Of a stretch of DNA of 64,000 bases, positions 7,345-16,792 are shown piece by piece. A program made the translations under genes and the position numbers. Origin of the DNA: Flavobacterium sp. W4I14 (GTDB lineage: Bacteria; Bacteroidota; Bacteroidia; Sphingobacteriales; Sphingobacteriaceae); assembly GCA_030817875.1 (NCBI GenBank), contig JAUSZU010000001.1, forward strand, positions 4,774,001 through 4,838,000. Direction: 5' to 3'. Positions within the stretch are counted from its first letter, which is position 1. The number at the start of each line of letters is the position of its first letter. Under the pieces are notes generated by a model, which did not search any database, was not told where the DNA came from, and saw only the letters and a list, made by a program, of their open reading frames with translations.

Positions 7345-9603
7345 TTACTTAGTTGAAACTGGTCTATCCTCAGGTTTTACACCCCAGGTTGCTGATGGTT
7401 TATTGCCCATATAAATTTGCATATTTCCGCCAGCTGTTATAGTTTTATGCAGGATATATGATTTATTGTAAGCTTTGCCATTCAGCACAATTTTCTGAAT
7501 GTACTTATTCTCCGCACTGTTACCCACAACCTTTATATTGAATTTCTTATTCCCCGGCAGCGAAATAATCGCATCATTAACTAATGGCGTTCCGAAAACG
7601 TAAGCCCCGTTTGCCGGATTTACAGGATAAAAACCCATTGCTGAGAAAACATACCAGGCGCTCATTTGGCCTACATCTTCATTACCACACAAACCGTCCG
7701 GTTTTGAAGAATAAAAATCCTTGTCGATTTTACGGATCAGATCGGCAGTTTTCCATGGCCGGCCTGCGTAAGTATATAAATAAGGGATGTGGTGGTTGGG
7801 TTCATTTCCCTGTGCATAATTACCGATCAACCCACTAATATCCGGCGAACCGTTGGTCCCCAAATCTAAAGGCAGGGTGAATAGCGAGTCGAGTTTATTG
7901 ATAAAGGCTTTATCCCCTCCAAAAAGATCAATCAGTCCTTCTACATCTTGCGGCACCAGCCAGGTATATTGCCAGGCATTCCCTTCTACATAGTCATCTT
8001 CACGGTGTTTTGATGAAAAAGGATCGAACGGGCTTCTCCATTTTCCATCAGTAAGTTTACCACGCATAAACTGAACACTCGGATCGAAATATAAACTGTA
8101 CAGTTTCGATCTTTTGCTAAAGTAAGTGTAATCTGCTGTTTTATTCAGTGCCCTAGCCATTTGTGCAATGCAATAATCATCAATAGCATACTCCAAAGCC
8201 TTACCCACTGATTCGTTTATTTTATCGGCAGGAATGTATTTAAGCTCCTGAATGTATTCGATGCCATCTGTTTTTTGCATAGCCGATTGTTTTATAGCTT
8301 CGTATGCCAGATTTACATCGAAGCCACGATACCCTTTTAAGTAGGCATCAACAATAACCGGAACGGCATGGTAGCCCACCATGGTATTTGTTTCGCTACC
8401 CATTAAATGCCAAACGGGTAGTTTACCCTGTTGTTTATAGATGGCCAACATGGTATTTACCACGTCGTTTACCTTATCCTGATGCAGAATAGTATACAAT
8501 GGATTAGCCGCACGGTAAGTATCCCACAGGGAAAAAGTAGTGAGGTTATTGAAATTTGCCTTTTGGTATACCTTTTTATCTGTACCGAGATAATCTTTGT
8601 TTACATCGTTAAAAATTGACGGGGCAACCATAGTATGGTACAAAGCAGTATAAAATATCTTTTTGGTTGTATTTGAGGCCTCAATTTTCACCTTGGCCAG
8701 TTCTTTTTCCCACTTCGCATCACTATTTTTAACTATAGCAGTAAAATCCCAGCCTGGCAATTCTGTTTTAAGGTTTAAAATGGCATTTTCAATGCTTACC
8801 GGAGATAAAGCAACTTTAATCTGTAGTTTATCATGATTAATGGCATTAAAGTTTACCGCTGCTTTTAGTTTTTTGCCAGATAATGCCAGGCCGCTTTTAA
8901 CGGCTGTGCTATCGTATAATGCAATACTTTTAATCGGTTGTGAAAGTTTGATTACAAAATACAAACGTTGATCGTTGGCCCAACCTTTCGAATTACGATG
9001 CCCTACAATAGTGGTCGCATCGAGCTGTTTAAATGATGCCGATACAGGTGCATCCCAGCCTATACCTTCTATCAAATCGATAATGATATGTGGGTTTTCA
9101 GCGCCTTTTTTAAAAGTATATTGGTGAAAACCTACTCTTTCGGTTGCTGTTAGTTCGGCTTTAATCTGGTATTTATCAAGCGATACACTGTAATAACCTG
9201 CTTTGGCTATTTCATTTTGATGCGAAAATTTAGACAGGTAGCCATTCTGGTCTTCGGCTGTTTTACCCTTTTCTAAAATCAGTTTACCAGTTGCAGGCAT
9301 GATCGAAATATCGCCCAAATCGCCGATACCGGTACCACTTAAATGCGTATGTGCAAAACCGGTAATGGTATTACTAACATAATTATATCCACTGCACCAG
9401 TCCCAGCCCTCAAAAATGTTATTCGGCCCGAGCTGAACTGCACCAAAAGGGACATTCGCACCTACAAAAACGTGACCGTGTTTTGCCGATCCGATTAATG
9501 GATCTACATACTGGGTAAGTTTGGGGTTCTGCTGTGCAGCTGCATTAAGGGAGAATAGAGAGGCCGTTAGAAATAGAATAGACGAGGTTTTCTTGAACTG
9601 CAT
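7345..9603 (-). CDS. Secreted GH92 alpha-mannosidase
   Basis: A 752-residue protein with a signal peptide ending near NAAAQQ. It opens with the GH92 landmark VDPLIGSAKHGHVFVGANVP and carries SGTGIGDLGD, EGNAWQYTWLVPQD, GNEPNHHIPYLY and GNEDVGQMSAWYVFSAMGFY, all diagnostic for the family. GH92 enzymes are calcium-dependent inverting exo-alpha-mannosidases that act on N-glycan or fungal mannans, usually on alpha-1,2 linkages. Length is normal and all expected catalytic regions are present. It sits upstream of the GH2 gene, and a central-CG palindrome (9646-9657) lies 43 bp before its start. The exact linkage specificity cannot be read from the sequence. Confidence 0.92.
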   Translation of the reverse strand: MQFKKTSSILFLTASLFSLNAAAQQNPKLTQYVDPLIGSAKHGHVFVGANVPFGAVQLGPNNIFEGWDWCSGYNYVSNTITGFAHTHLSGTGIGDLGDISIMPATGKLILEKGKTAEDQNGYLSKFSHQNEIAKAGYYSVSLDKYQIKAELTATERVGFHQYTFKKGAENPHIIIDLIEGIGWDAPVSASFKQLDATTIVGHRNSKGWANDQRLYFVIKLSQPIKSIALYDSTAVKSGLALSGKKLKAAVNFNAINHDKLQIKVALSPVSIENAILNLKTELPGWDFTAIVKNSDAKWEKELAKVKIEASNTTKKIFYTALYHTMVAPSIFNDVNKDYLGTDKKVYQKANFNNLTTFSLWDTYRAANPLYTILHQDKVNDVVNTMLAIYKQQGKLPVWHLMGSETNTMVGYHAVPVIVDAYLKGYRGFDVNLAYEAIKQSAMQKTDGIEYIQELKYIPADKINESVGKALEYAIDDYCIAQMARALNKTADYTYFSKRSKLYSLYFDPSVQFMRGKLTDGKWRSPFDPFSSKHREDDYVEGNAWQYTWLVPQDVEGLIDLFGGDKAFINKLDSLFTLPLDLGTNGSPDISGLIGNYAQGNEPNHHIPYLYTYAGRPWKTADLIRKIDKDFYSSKPDGLCGNEDVGQMSAWYVFSAMGFYPVNPANGAYVFGTPLVNDAIISLPGNKKFNIKVVGNSAENKYIQKIVLNGKAYNKSYILHKTITAGGNMQIYMGNKPSATWGVKPEDRPVSTK

Positions 9604-9645
9604 GTGTGCTTATAATTTCTTACATTAGAATTTAAAGCTTAAAAG

Positions 9646-9657
9646 TAAAACGTTTTA
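9646..9657. promoter_or_regulatory. Putative LacI-family operator (TAAAACGTTTTA)
   Basis: A perfect 12-bp palindrome with a central CG, the usual form of LacI/GalR-family operators, centred about 48 bp upstream of the GH92 start. A related palindrome, CAAACGTTTG, lies at 39551-39560 beside anmK, and a LacI-family regulator is encoded at 42982-44004. The link is inference. Confidence 0.45.
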
Positions 9658-9699
9658 CGTTTATTTTCTCATAAAGAGGAAAGAATTATATAAAAAGCC

Positions 9700-9780
9700 C
9701 GTCATTTCGACTGGAACACAGTGGAATGGAGAAATCTTTGAACTATGTTAAAAGATCTCTCCACTACGGTCGAGATGACG
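9700..9780. repeat. Dispersed palindromic repeat, copy B
   Basis: It begins CGTCATTTCGACTGGAACAC and ends GGTCGAGATGACG, with GGAGAAATC and AGATCTCTCC inside, mirroring copy A at 2546. It lies between two minus-strand genes. Confidence 0.7.
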
Positions 9781-9802
9781 ATACCTCCCAACATGATCCT
9801 CC

Positions 9803-9849
9803 ATTTCAGTTATCAATGATTTATTTCCTAAATTATTGATAACTGAAAT
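9803..9849. terminator. 15-bp inverted repeat downstream of the fucosidase gene
   Basis: ATTTCAGTTATCAAT (9803-9817) pairs perfectly with ATTGATAACTGAAAT (9835-9849). It lies 117 bp past the stop of the minus-strand fucosidase gene. There is no long T-run, so a factor-independent terminator is only one reading; a protein-binding or mRNA-stability element is also possible. Confidence 0.4.
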
Positions 9850-9965
9850 CTTGCATTATTTCCCGATAGAAGCATCAGGCTTAATAATTATGAATCTGTC
9901 ATCAGCACCCCGATGTATTTGAAAAATTATAACCTCTCAGCATGACAGCATATATAAACGTCGGC

Positions 9966-11291
9966 TTAGCCAATCTCCAAAACAATTACCTGATCCGGTT
10001 CTGTACCATTTAAAGTTGTAGTAATGTTTAATGTTGATTTTTTAAAGGTATAGTTTACCGGACTTTTGTCTTTTAACAAATATGCTTTTTTAATTTTCTT
10101 TAGCGGAACGTTTTCTAAGTTAAGTGTTGCCGTTTTTCCGTCAACAAGGTGGATATAAACTTTGTTGTCGCTTTGCGTAATGCTTCCCCATGCCTGCGGT
10201 TTTATAAATCCCGCTTTAGTACCGTAAATACTTTCACCATAAATTTTAAGCCAATCGCCCAAACCGGCTAATCGGTCTTGAAACTCCGGTTGAATTTTAC
10301 CACTCGGCATTGGCCCAATGTTCAGTAAAAGATTAGAACCTAAACTTGCTGCTTTAACCAACATATGCACCAGTTCTTTATTCGTTTTGTAATAGGTATC
10401 GCTCAGGTTATATCCCCACGAATTTGAAATGGTTTCGCAGGTTTCGAGCGGTAGTTTATCTGATGCCTTTTGAAAACTTAAGCCAGATTTATTCTCACCA
10501 GGAAGATCGCGTTCGAACATCTGGAAATCTTCTCCTGCAAAGGGTGTAAGGTGGTGGTTGTTACCAATCATACACTGTGGCTGAAGTTTGTGGATTAAGC
10601 CATAAATTTCGTTGTATTTCCAATCAATCCGCGATGTTCTGTCTTTTGATCCTTCTGGTGCAGTCTGATCCCAATGCCCGTCGAACCAGATCCCGCCTAT
10701 CTCACCATAATTGGTTAACAACTCTGTTAATTGGTTTTTCATGAACTGCAAATAGCTTGCATAATCGCCTTTACCAGTCCTACCTGAGTTCTGTCCGGTA
10801 CGGCCCGTTTCGTGCGGATAGTCTTCTCTGCGCCAATCTAACAGCGAATAATACAGGTATAGTTTTATACCTTGCTTGTGGCACTCATCGGCCATCATTT
10901 TTACAATATCTTTTTTGTAGGGCGTATTCATGATATTGAAATCAGAATATTTGGTATCCCACATGCTAAAACCATCATGATGCCTGGTAATCAGCGTAAT
11001 GTATTTCATTCCGGCATTCTTCGCCATGCTTACCCATTGTTCGGCATTAAACTCAATAGGGTTAAAAAAATCTTTAAGGTTGGTATAATTATGAACATTC
11101 AACTTTCGTTCGTTCATTACCCATTCGCCGCTTCCTGGTATACTAAAAGGACCCCAATGGATAAACAGGCCAAAACGGGCATCGTTAAACCATTTACGGC
11201 TTTCGATATTTGATGGAGATGGGCTGTAAGTTTGGGCGGAAACATTGAATGCTACAAAGCCAAAGAAACACAAAAGCAGTATTTTTTTCAT
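9966..11291 (-). CDS. Secreted GH29 alpha-L-fucosidase
   Basis: A 441-residue protein with a signal peptide (to about FNVSAQ). It has the GH29 hallmarks WFNDARFGLFIHWG, a catalytic-barrel region YITLITRHHDGFSMWDT and the nucleophile Asp204 in GIWFDGHWD. A short C-terminal beta domain follows and there is no carbohydrate-binding module, so this is the compact form. GH29 enzymes remove alpha-linked L-fucose from glycans with retention of configuration. It is encoded upstream of GH92 and GH2 genes on the same strand, but a 362-bp gap with a possible terminator suggests independent transcription. Together the three enzymes fit stepwise trimming of fucosylated, mannose-containing glycans. Confidence 0.92.
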   Translation of the reverse strand: MKKILLLCFFGFVAFNVSAQTYSPSPSNIESRKWFNDARFGLFIHWGPFSIPGSGEWVMNERKLNVHNYTNLKDFFNPIEFNAEQWVSMAKNAGMKYITLITRHHDGFSMWDTKYSDFNIMNTPYKKDIVKMMADECHKQGIKLYLYYSLLDWRREDYPHETGRTGQNSGRTGKGDYASYLQFMKNQLTELLTNYGEIGGIWFDGHWDQTAPEGSKDRTSRIDWKYNEIYGLIHKLQPQCMIGNNHHLTPFAGEDFQMFERDLPGENKSGLSFQKASDKLPLETCETISNSWGYNLSDTYYKTNKELVHMLVKAASLGSNLLLNIGPMPSGKIQPEFQDRLAGLGDWLKIYGESIYGTKAGFIKPQAWGSITQSDNKVYIHLVDGKTATLNLENVPLKKIKKAYLLKDKSPVNYTFKKSTLNITTTLNGTEPDQVIVLEIG

Positions 11292-11516
11292 GCGAATATT
11301 TTTGATTAGAATTTGAAATTAATCATTTATTCACATTAATCACCCTTTAAGCTAATAGGGCTTAAGCTTTTTCCATTAAAACTTAAGATTCCACATTAAA
11401 AACCAAATTTAAGTGCAGTTGTGTTAAGTTAAGTAAAACAAAAAGTATACAACAGATATTTTGCTTTCTAACCTGGGAAGGTTAAAAAAATTGCTATTTA
11501 TTTTATAGTCAACCTA

Positions 11517-13208
11517 TTAATCAACAACAGCAAGCGCTTTAACCGGCTTGCCTATTACTTTGTAATTTCCATCACCTTTTAAAATAGCCAGGATCTGCGA
11601 TTGGTTGGTAAAAAGATTTTTTGCCGCAGCCAATTCTTTATCGTACTGGAAGCTCTGCTCAATTCTTCCTTTCTCGTAAAAATACCGGCTTACGATCTGT
11701 GTTTCTAAAACTCTTTTTATTTCTGCTTTATGGCTAACCAGATCGGTTTTTTTAGAAGAGGTAAGTTTATATTTAAGATTCTCCAGATCGGTTTTTACCT
11801 CAGCAGATTTATTTTCCTTTTCGGCTTCCAGCCTTAAATCGGAAAGCAACCTTTCGGTACGGCTGAGGTAGGTTAAATCTTTATCGGCTAAGCTGCCAGA
11901 AAATGCAGCATAATCCGCATCCGATAACTGGAAAGTTTTGGCTGAGGCCAAATTTGGTTTTTCTTTCTTATATTGATTTGCGTAGGTAAAGAAAAGGTTT
12001 TTATTAAGCATTGAAATGGTAATCGGACTGAGCTTTATGGCATCTACCACGATATCGGGATAAACGCCATTACCACTGTACACGTTTCTTCCTGCTTTGG
12101 TTTGGTACATTGCCATGGTCGAATCGGCAAAACGTTCGGCAACACCATCTGCATTTTTATGCGCATAATCTAATTTTTGGATGCACCTGCCTGATGGTGT
12201 ATAATATTTCGCCACAGTTACTTTAACCAAGCTGTTATAGGGCAGGTTGAAGGTTTGCTGAACCAAGCCTTTGCCATAACTACGTTGACCAATTACAATG
12301 GCACGATCTAAATCCTGTAAAGAACCCGCAACAATCTCTGAGGCTGAGGCTGAATTTCCATTTACAAGCACTACTAACGGAACCGAGGTAGAAACCGGGG
12401 TTAAAAGTGTTTTATAGGCAATGGTTTTCTCTACATTTTTGCCTTTTTGGGTTACAATAAGCTGATCCTTATTCACGAAGAGGTTCACAATTTTAACCGC
12501 TTCCTGCAAAATACCCCCGCCGTTGTTTCTCAAATCTAAAACCACACCTTTTGGGTTTTCTTTTTGAATAGCCAACAGCGCATCTTTAACTTCCTGTCCG
12601 GAATTTTCAAGAAATTTATCGAGTTTGATGTAACCAATGCCATCGCCTACCATTCCTGAGTAAGAAACGTTAGGCTGTTTTATTTCATCACGGACAAGTT
12701 TTTTAGTGATTTCTTTTCCATCTCTGATCACCAACAAATCAACGGCTGTGCCTTTAGGGCCACGCAATAATTGGCTAACTTCTGAGCGGTCCTTTCCTTT
12801 AATGGCAATCCCGTTGATGCTCACTACCTGATCGCCGGCTTTAATATCACTTTTATTTGCAGGATAACCTTCGCTTACTTCATTGATAAACAATTTGCCA
12901 TCAATAAAAACAGTACTTGCACCAATACCACCATATTGAGTGCTCACATATTTCAGTTTGTAATCTTCAATCTCTGATTCCGGAACATATTCGGTATAGG
13001 GATCTAAACTATCCAACATGGCATCAATCCCCGTTTTCATCAATAGAGGGGCGTTGGTATCATCAACATAATTGATATTGATTTCTTTATAAAGCGAAGC
13101 AAAAATATCCAGGTTTTTAGATACGAGGAATAAATCTTCTTTAAATGAAAAAGACAAAACAGCCACACCTAAGCCAGCTGCTAAAAGACCATATTTTAGT
13201 TTCTTCAT
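11517..13208 (-). CDS. S41 C-terminal processing peptidase (CtpA/Prc-like)
   Basis: A 563-residue protein with an N-terminal hydrophobic anchor or signal (about 7-22), a PDZ domain (about 90-175, with YGGIGAS and the GDQVVSINGIAI loop) and a tail-specific protease core. The Ser/Lys dyad is visible: Ser288, the middle serine of NSASASEI, and Lys313 in SYGKGLVQ, exactly 25 residues apart as in characterised members. A C-terminal helical extension of about 190 residues follows. Such proteases trim C-termini of envelope proteins in the periplasm. It stands alone on the minus strand, with a TAnnTTTG-like element (CAAACGTA on the plus strand at 13286-13293) upstream. Confidence 0.9.
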   Translation of the reverse strand: MKKLKYGLLAAGLGVAVLSFSFKEDLFLVSKNLDIFASLYKEININYVDDTNAPLLMKTGIDAMLDSLDPYTEYVPESEIEDYKLKYVSTQYGGIGASTVFIDGKLFINEVSEGYPANKSDIKAGDQVVSINGIAIKGKDRSEVSQLLRGPKGTAVDLLVIRDGKEITKKLVRDEIKQPNVSYSGMVGDGIGYIKLDKFLENSGQEVKDALLAIQKENPKGVVLDLRNNGGGILQEAVKIVNLFVNKDQLIVTQKGKNVEKTIAYKTLLTPVSTSVPLVVLVNGNSASASEIVAGSLQDLDRAIVIGQRSYGKGLVQQTFNLPYNSLVKVTVAKYYTPSGRCIQKLDYAHKNADGVAERFADSTMAMYQTKAGRNVYSGNGVYPDIVVDAIKLSPITISMLNKNLFFTYANQYKKEKPNLASAKTFQLSDADYAAFSGSLADKDLTYLSRTERLLSDLRLEAEKENKSAEVKTDLENLKYKLTSSKKTDLVSHKAEIKRVLETQIVSRYFYEKGRIEQSFQYDKELAAAKNLFTNQSQILAILKGDGNYKVIGKPVKALAVVD

Positions 13209-13389
13209 TCCCTTATATATTTAAATTCCGAAGGGCAAGTTAAATGAAATACCGCTCTTTTTGGAAGATTATTATTGATTAAGTACAAACGTAAATGTAC
13301 AAAAACCGATAAATATTAAAAACAGCTTATTTGGGCTACGCGTAAATTAAGCGTTACGCTAAAAGAAATGAAAACAAAGGAAAGATTTA

Positions 13390-13605
13390 CTAAAGTCTGT
13401 TACCCTTGGTGTCGGCAAGGGCTTTTTGAATGGTAAATTCGATGTAGGTACGGTCGCGTTTTACCAAACGCATTAAATCTTCAATCAGTTGATCTTCTTT
13501 GCCTGGCGTAAATTCTAAAGGCTCGTTCGCCAGATCACGATATTTCCTTAAGAACTTGGTTTTTACTTTAAATGCAGTTTCTGAAGTAAGTTGAAAATTA
13601 GCCAT
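13390..13605 (-). CDS. Small conserved-looking protein of unknown function
   Basis: I do not recognise a family. The protein is 71 residues from ATG at 13605 (MANFQLTSETAFKVKTKF); a TTG 21 bases further upstream would add seven residues but is less likely. It is charged, mostly helical by eye and has no signal peptide or membrane segment, so it is presumably cytoplasmic. A CAAAAGTA on the plus strand (13624-13631) gives a TAnnTTTG element just upstream. Neighbours are a protease and a beta-barrel protein, with no clear functional link. Confidence 0.6.
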   Translation of the reverse strand: MANFQLTSETAFKVKTKFLRKYRDLANEPLEFTPGKEDQLIEDLMRLVKRDRTYIEFTIQKALADTKGNRL

Positions 13606-13841
13606 GGCATATTTTATTTGATGCAAAAGTAAAAAATATTTGCTCAGGTTAATACCTTTTTATGTGATGTGACAAAAAAAGTGGAGATTCGCGGATTCTT
13701 TTTGCACGATAATTGTGTTAAAAGCGCGTTATAAAACCTAATCGGTATAAAAACCGCTTAACACAAATTTTAAAATGAAACCATGTCTTGTATCATTGAT
13801 CGTTTATGGTTTTATAACTTTTAAAAAACAAATTAAACAAC

Positions 13842-14444
13842 ATGAAAAAAATCATCTTCTCTATTGTTTTCCTAACCTTGGGTTGGGCAACATCAAAGGC
13901 ACAAACGTTTAACCTTGGGGTTAAAGCAGGCGTAAACTTAGCCAAGTTAAATGCAGATTTTGCAAGTGAAGAAAACCGTTTAGGTTATCAGATCGGTGCC
14001 TGGGCACGCATTGGTGGCGCTAGTTTTTATGTGCAGCCAGAGGCTTACATTGGCAGTAAAGGCAATAAATTTATCAGCATTACGCAAGATAATGGGAACG
14101 AAGTTGCTGCTGAAGGAAAAGTAAAATTTACCACTTTAGATGTTCCTGTTTTATTGGGAACAAAATTTGGTGCTAAAAACTTAAACTTCCGCTTAATGGC
14201 TGGTCCGGTTATTTCATTTATTCTGGACGAAAATTCGTCTTTTAGTTCTGCTTATCAACAAGCTACCGATTTCGACAACTACAAAAACCAGGCACTGGGC
14301 CTACAAGCAGGTGCTGGTGTAGATGTGGGTAACATTTCGGTTGATTTACGTTATGAAGCTGGTTTATCCAACATCAGTAAAAGTGAAAAATACAGTCAAA
14401 AACCTAATTTATTTCAATTGAGTTTGGGATTCAAAATTTTGTAA
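13842..14444 (+). CDS. Outer-membrane beta-barrel protein (porin-family, PF13568-like)
   Basis: A 200-residue protein with a signal peptide cleaved after SKAQ. The mature part is built of alternating amphipathic strands with glycine turns (FNLGVKAGVNLAKL, FRLMAGPVISF, VDLRYEAGLSNIS) and ends in an aromatic/hydrophobic strand LSLGFKIL, as usual for small eight-strand barrels of Bacteroidota. The family has no agreed substrate, so the role is structural or unknown. It is monocistronic, converging on the amidase gene with a shared stem-loop at 14455-14480. Confidence 0.8.
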   Translation: MKKIIFSIVFLTLGWATSKAQTFNLGVKAGVNLAKLNADFASEENRLGYQIGAWARIGGASFYVQPEAYIGSKGNKFISITQDNGNEVAAEGKVKFTTLDVPVLLGTKFGAKNLNFRLMAGPVISFILDENSSFSSAYQQATDFDNYKNQALGLQAGAGVDVGNISVDLRYEAGLSNISKSEKYSQKPNLFQLSLGFKIL

Positions 14445-14454
14445 GGATTAAAAT

Positions 14455-14480
14455 GCGCCAGATTATTTTTTCTCTGGCGC
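14455..14480. terminator. Stem-loop between convergent genes
   Basis: GCGCCAGA (14455-14462) pairs with TCTGGCGC (14473-14480) around a T-rich loop. It lies just past the beta-barrel gene and overlaps the last codons of the amidase gene, so it may terminate the plus-strand transcript. Confidence 0.5.
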
Positions 14481-15131
14481 TCCTTTTAAATTCAGGTCTT
14501 TTAATCTATTTCTGATCTGTTTCATAAAAGACCTACCAGGATCTGTTTTCTCGGTGAGATAATTCGGATCGCTTTCTTTCCATAAACCCGTTCCAATAAA
14601 TTGCCTGTACTCGTAGTGTCCAATTAGGTATTCGATAGGATATTTCGTTTTCAGGTACCTCACCAGGTTTTCATTAGCCAGCAGCTGTTTCTTTGTTAAG
14701 GGTGCGCTTTCGCCCCCCACATTTTCTACCCCTATTGCACAATAGTTTAAGCCGATTACGTGCCTGGCAAATATAGAATCGGGCATTAACTGAAATATGG
14801 TTCCATCCCGATCGATAAGGTACTGACTGGATACATTTAGCGTTCCCGCTGTAGATATCGCCTTTCTGGCTTCTGGCAAAGTTGGATTATTAAAAGCATC
14901 AAATGTTTTCTCCAAACTTGGTATGGCTGTCCAATGCAATACCACCATAACTGGCTTAATAACCGCATTAGCCTGTTTAATGCCGTGTCGAACCTGTAGG
15001 TAATCGATACTGAGCTGTTTACGCTGATCGTCGAATATAATGGGTTTATAGAATGTCCGGAAGGTTGGTTTGGCACAACCAACAATTAAAGCCATCGCAA
15101 AAGATAAAAAAAATAGTTGTTTAATTTTCAT
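14463..15131 (-). CDS. Lipoprotein N-acetylmuramoyl-L-alanine amidase (amidase_2 family)
   Basis: A 222-residue protein with a lipobox (LIVGC, Cys19). The amidase_2/PGRP fold is marked by VVLHWTA (first zinc His), YLIDRDGTIFQL, NYCAIGVENVGG, LIGHYEY (second zinc His) and a C-terminal TDPGRSF that supplies the acidic ligand. It would cut the amide bond between MurNAc and L-Ala in peptidoglycan or muropeptides, anchored in the envelope. It lies 55 bp after a SusD gene, but a strong hairpin (15149-15173) between them suggests separate expression. Its closeness to an outer-membrane uptake pair could reflect muropeptide scavenging; that is inference. Confidence 0.85.
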   Translation of the reverse strand: MKIKQLFFLSFAMALIVGCAKPTFRTFYKPIIFDDQRKQLSIDYLQVRHGIKQANAVIKPVMVVLHWTAIPSLEKTFDAFNNPTLPEARKAISTAGTLNVSSQYLIDRDGTIFQLMPDSIFARHVIGLNYCAIGVENVGGESAPLTKKQLLANENLVRYLKTKYPIEYLIGHYEYRQFIGTGLWKESDPNYLTEKTDPGRSFMKQIRNRLKDLNLKGAPEKK

Positions 15132-15148
15132 CGAAATCGAATTAAAAA

Positions 15149-15173
15149 GAAAATCCCCAAAAAGGGGATTTTC
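15149..15173 (-). terminator. Intrinsic terminator after the SusD gene
   Basis: GAAAATCCCC (15149-15158) and GGGGATTTTC (15164-15173) form a perfect 10-bp stem with a 5-base loop. Read on the minus strand it is followed by a T-run. It closes the SusC/SusD transcript ahead of the amidase gene. Confidence 0.7.
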
Positions 15174-15186
15174 AAATGCATTATCA

Positions 15187-16782
15187 TTAATTAGTGTCCC
15201 ACCAAAGCGGTGTTAGTAACCGGTATTTCTCCGAATTATCGCCCACAGCTTCTGGATTACGGGTTTGTTCATTGGATTCATACACCATTGCCCTTATCCA
15301 CTGGTTGGCATTATTAGCATCGAAAACAACAGTATTCAGGTTTACCGGGCGCACCAAGGACGGGCCATAAATCGCCTGACTAAAATCAACCCTTCGCATA
15401 TCAACCCAGGTTTCGGGATTTAAGCATAGTGTAATGTACTTTTGGCGCATAATGTGGCTCAAGCCCTGGGTAAGGTTTGTAAAGTGTGCCGCAAGCCCAT
15501 CCGCCAACTGTGCAGTCCAGTAAGTATTAATTTCGGTTGCGCTAACACCGAGTTTACGCATATTGGCTTTAACACCTTCTTCGTAAGCAGCAAGTGCACC
15601 AGCGACATCATTAGAACGCAGCTTAGCTTCTGCTTCAATCAGCTTAATTTCAGAATAAGTGATGAAAGGGATAGGCGAGGTTTGTTTGGTATAAAATCCA
15701 CTATTACTAAAACGGCCATAATCATTTCCATTTGTTTTAGTGGCATCTCCTGGCTGTCCGTTGACCAATAACCCTTGACCGCCTACCAAACCAGCACCGG
15801 CTTTTAAACCACGATACTGTCCATCAGAAACAGCTGGCTGCATAATCCTGCTTATCCTTGGATCTTGAAAAGTGGTATTGGTAACCGGAAACGAGGATAA
15901 CATATTAACAAAGAATTGGCTCCAGGCAAAATAACGTGGATCGTAAAGCGCATTATTTGGATCTGTTGTGGTAAGCACAAAACCGCCCCAACTGTACCAT
16001 GGGTTTTCATCTGTCTGGATCCCTCCTGATAAATAAGCAAACTGTGCATCCATTCCATCTGCATTAAAGGCATTGCTGCAGGCTTCGATAATTTTTGCAG
16101 GATTGTACAATGCACCTTTTTTAGATAAATGATTTAGATATCTGGCTTTTAGTGCCCAGGCAAATCTTTTCCATTTGGTTACATCTCCCTGAAACATGAT
16201 ATCTCCACCGTTGGCATTAAGTCCGGTAGCATTTGTTGTGCTGCTAAAAGCAACAATGGCTTCATCCAACAATTTATCAATACGTTGGTAAACTTCTTGC
16301 TGTTGTTGCATTTTGGGCAGCAGATTTAATTGAGTTTTGCCGTCGTAATAATCATCAACCACGATCGCGCCATATTGATCAGTAAGCAATCCAAAATTCA
16401 TCGCTAACAAGGTTTTTCCGGCACCCACAAAATAAGGGCTTCCTTCTTCTTCACCTAAATTGATCAGATCTACACAATTAGGCATGGTATATACATAAGC
16501 ATTTTGCCAAAGAAAGTAACTGGCCGTAAATCGCCATTGCTCTGCGTTACGGTTTGTGCCAGTAAGTAATTTAGTGGTTCCATACTGAACAAGACCCGAG
16601 ACCTCCCTGGTGCCCCTCCATAATGCAGCCCCATTTGAGGTGGTAATGGCACCAACCAAGCGGCTTGCCGCTGAAATTTTCGTCGGGTTATTTGGATCTT
16701 TATTTACATCAAGGTACTTCTTACACGAGGTATTTAAAAACATACCACTGATTAATGATGCTATTATTATTTTATTTTTCAT
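15187..16782 (-). CDS. SusD/RagB-family nutrient-binding lipoprotein (pair 1)
   Basis: A 531-residue lipoprotein with lipobox LNTSC (Cys20) followed by the common KKYLDVNKDPNNPTK start of SusD-like_2 proteins. It is helical, with TPR-like segments (EIKLIEAEAKLRSNDVAGAL) and the conserved C-terminal QKYITLCLNPETWVDMRR region. SusD-like proteins lid the SusC channel on the cell surface and bind the oligomer to be imported. The start codon lies 10 bp after the SusC stop, so the two are one operon. The ligand cannot be read from the sequence. Confidence 0.92.
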   Translation of the reverse strand: MKNKIIIASLISGMFLNTSCKKYLDVNKDPNNPTKISAASRLVGAITTSNGAALWRGTREVSGLVQYGTTKLLTGTNRNAEQWRFTASYFLWQNAYVYTMPNCVDLINLGEEEGSPYFVGAGKTLLAMNFGLLTDQYGAIVVDDYYDGKTQLNLLPKMQQQQEVYQRIDKLLDEAIVAFSSTTNATGLNANGGDIMFQGDVTKWKRFAWALKARYLNHLSKKGALYNPAKIIEACSNAFNADGMDAQFAYLSGGIQTDENPWYSWGGFVLTTTDPNNALYDPRYFAWSQFFVNMLSSFPVTNTTFQDPRISRIMQPAVSDGQYRGLKAGAGLVGGQGLLVNGQPGDATKTNGNDYGRFSNSGFYTKQTSPIPFITYSEIKLIEAEAKLRSNDVAGALAAYEEGVKANMRKLGVSATEINTYWTAQLADGLAAHFTNLTQGLSHIMRQKYITLCLNPETWVDMRRVDFSQAIYGPSLVRPVNLNTVVFDANNANQWIRAMVYESNEQTRNPEAVGDNSEKYRLLTPLWWDTN

Positions 16783-16792
16783 GACGATGCAA

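Larger units (their letters stand above)
9604..9965. other. Intergenic region: operator-like palindrome, dispersed repeat, stem-loop
   Basis: This 362 bp gap between the fucosidase stop and the GH92 start holds three recognisable items: a 12-bp palindrome at 9646-9657, dispersed palindromic repeat copy B at 9700-9780 and a 15-bp inverted repeat at 9803-9849. The rest is AT-rich with no ORF. Confidence 0.6.

Noticed and set aside
11469..11484. TAACCT/AGGTTA stem as terminator of the S41 protease gene
   Set aside because: The stem is only 6 bp and the T-run lies on the wrong side for the minus-strand gene.
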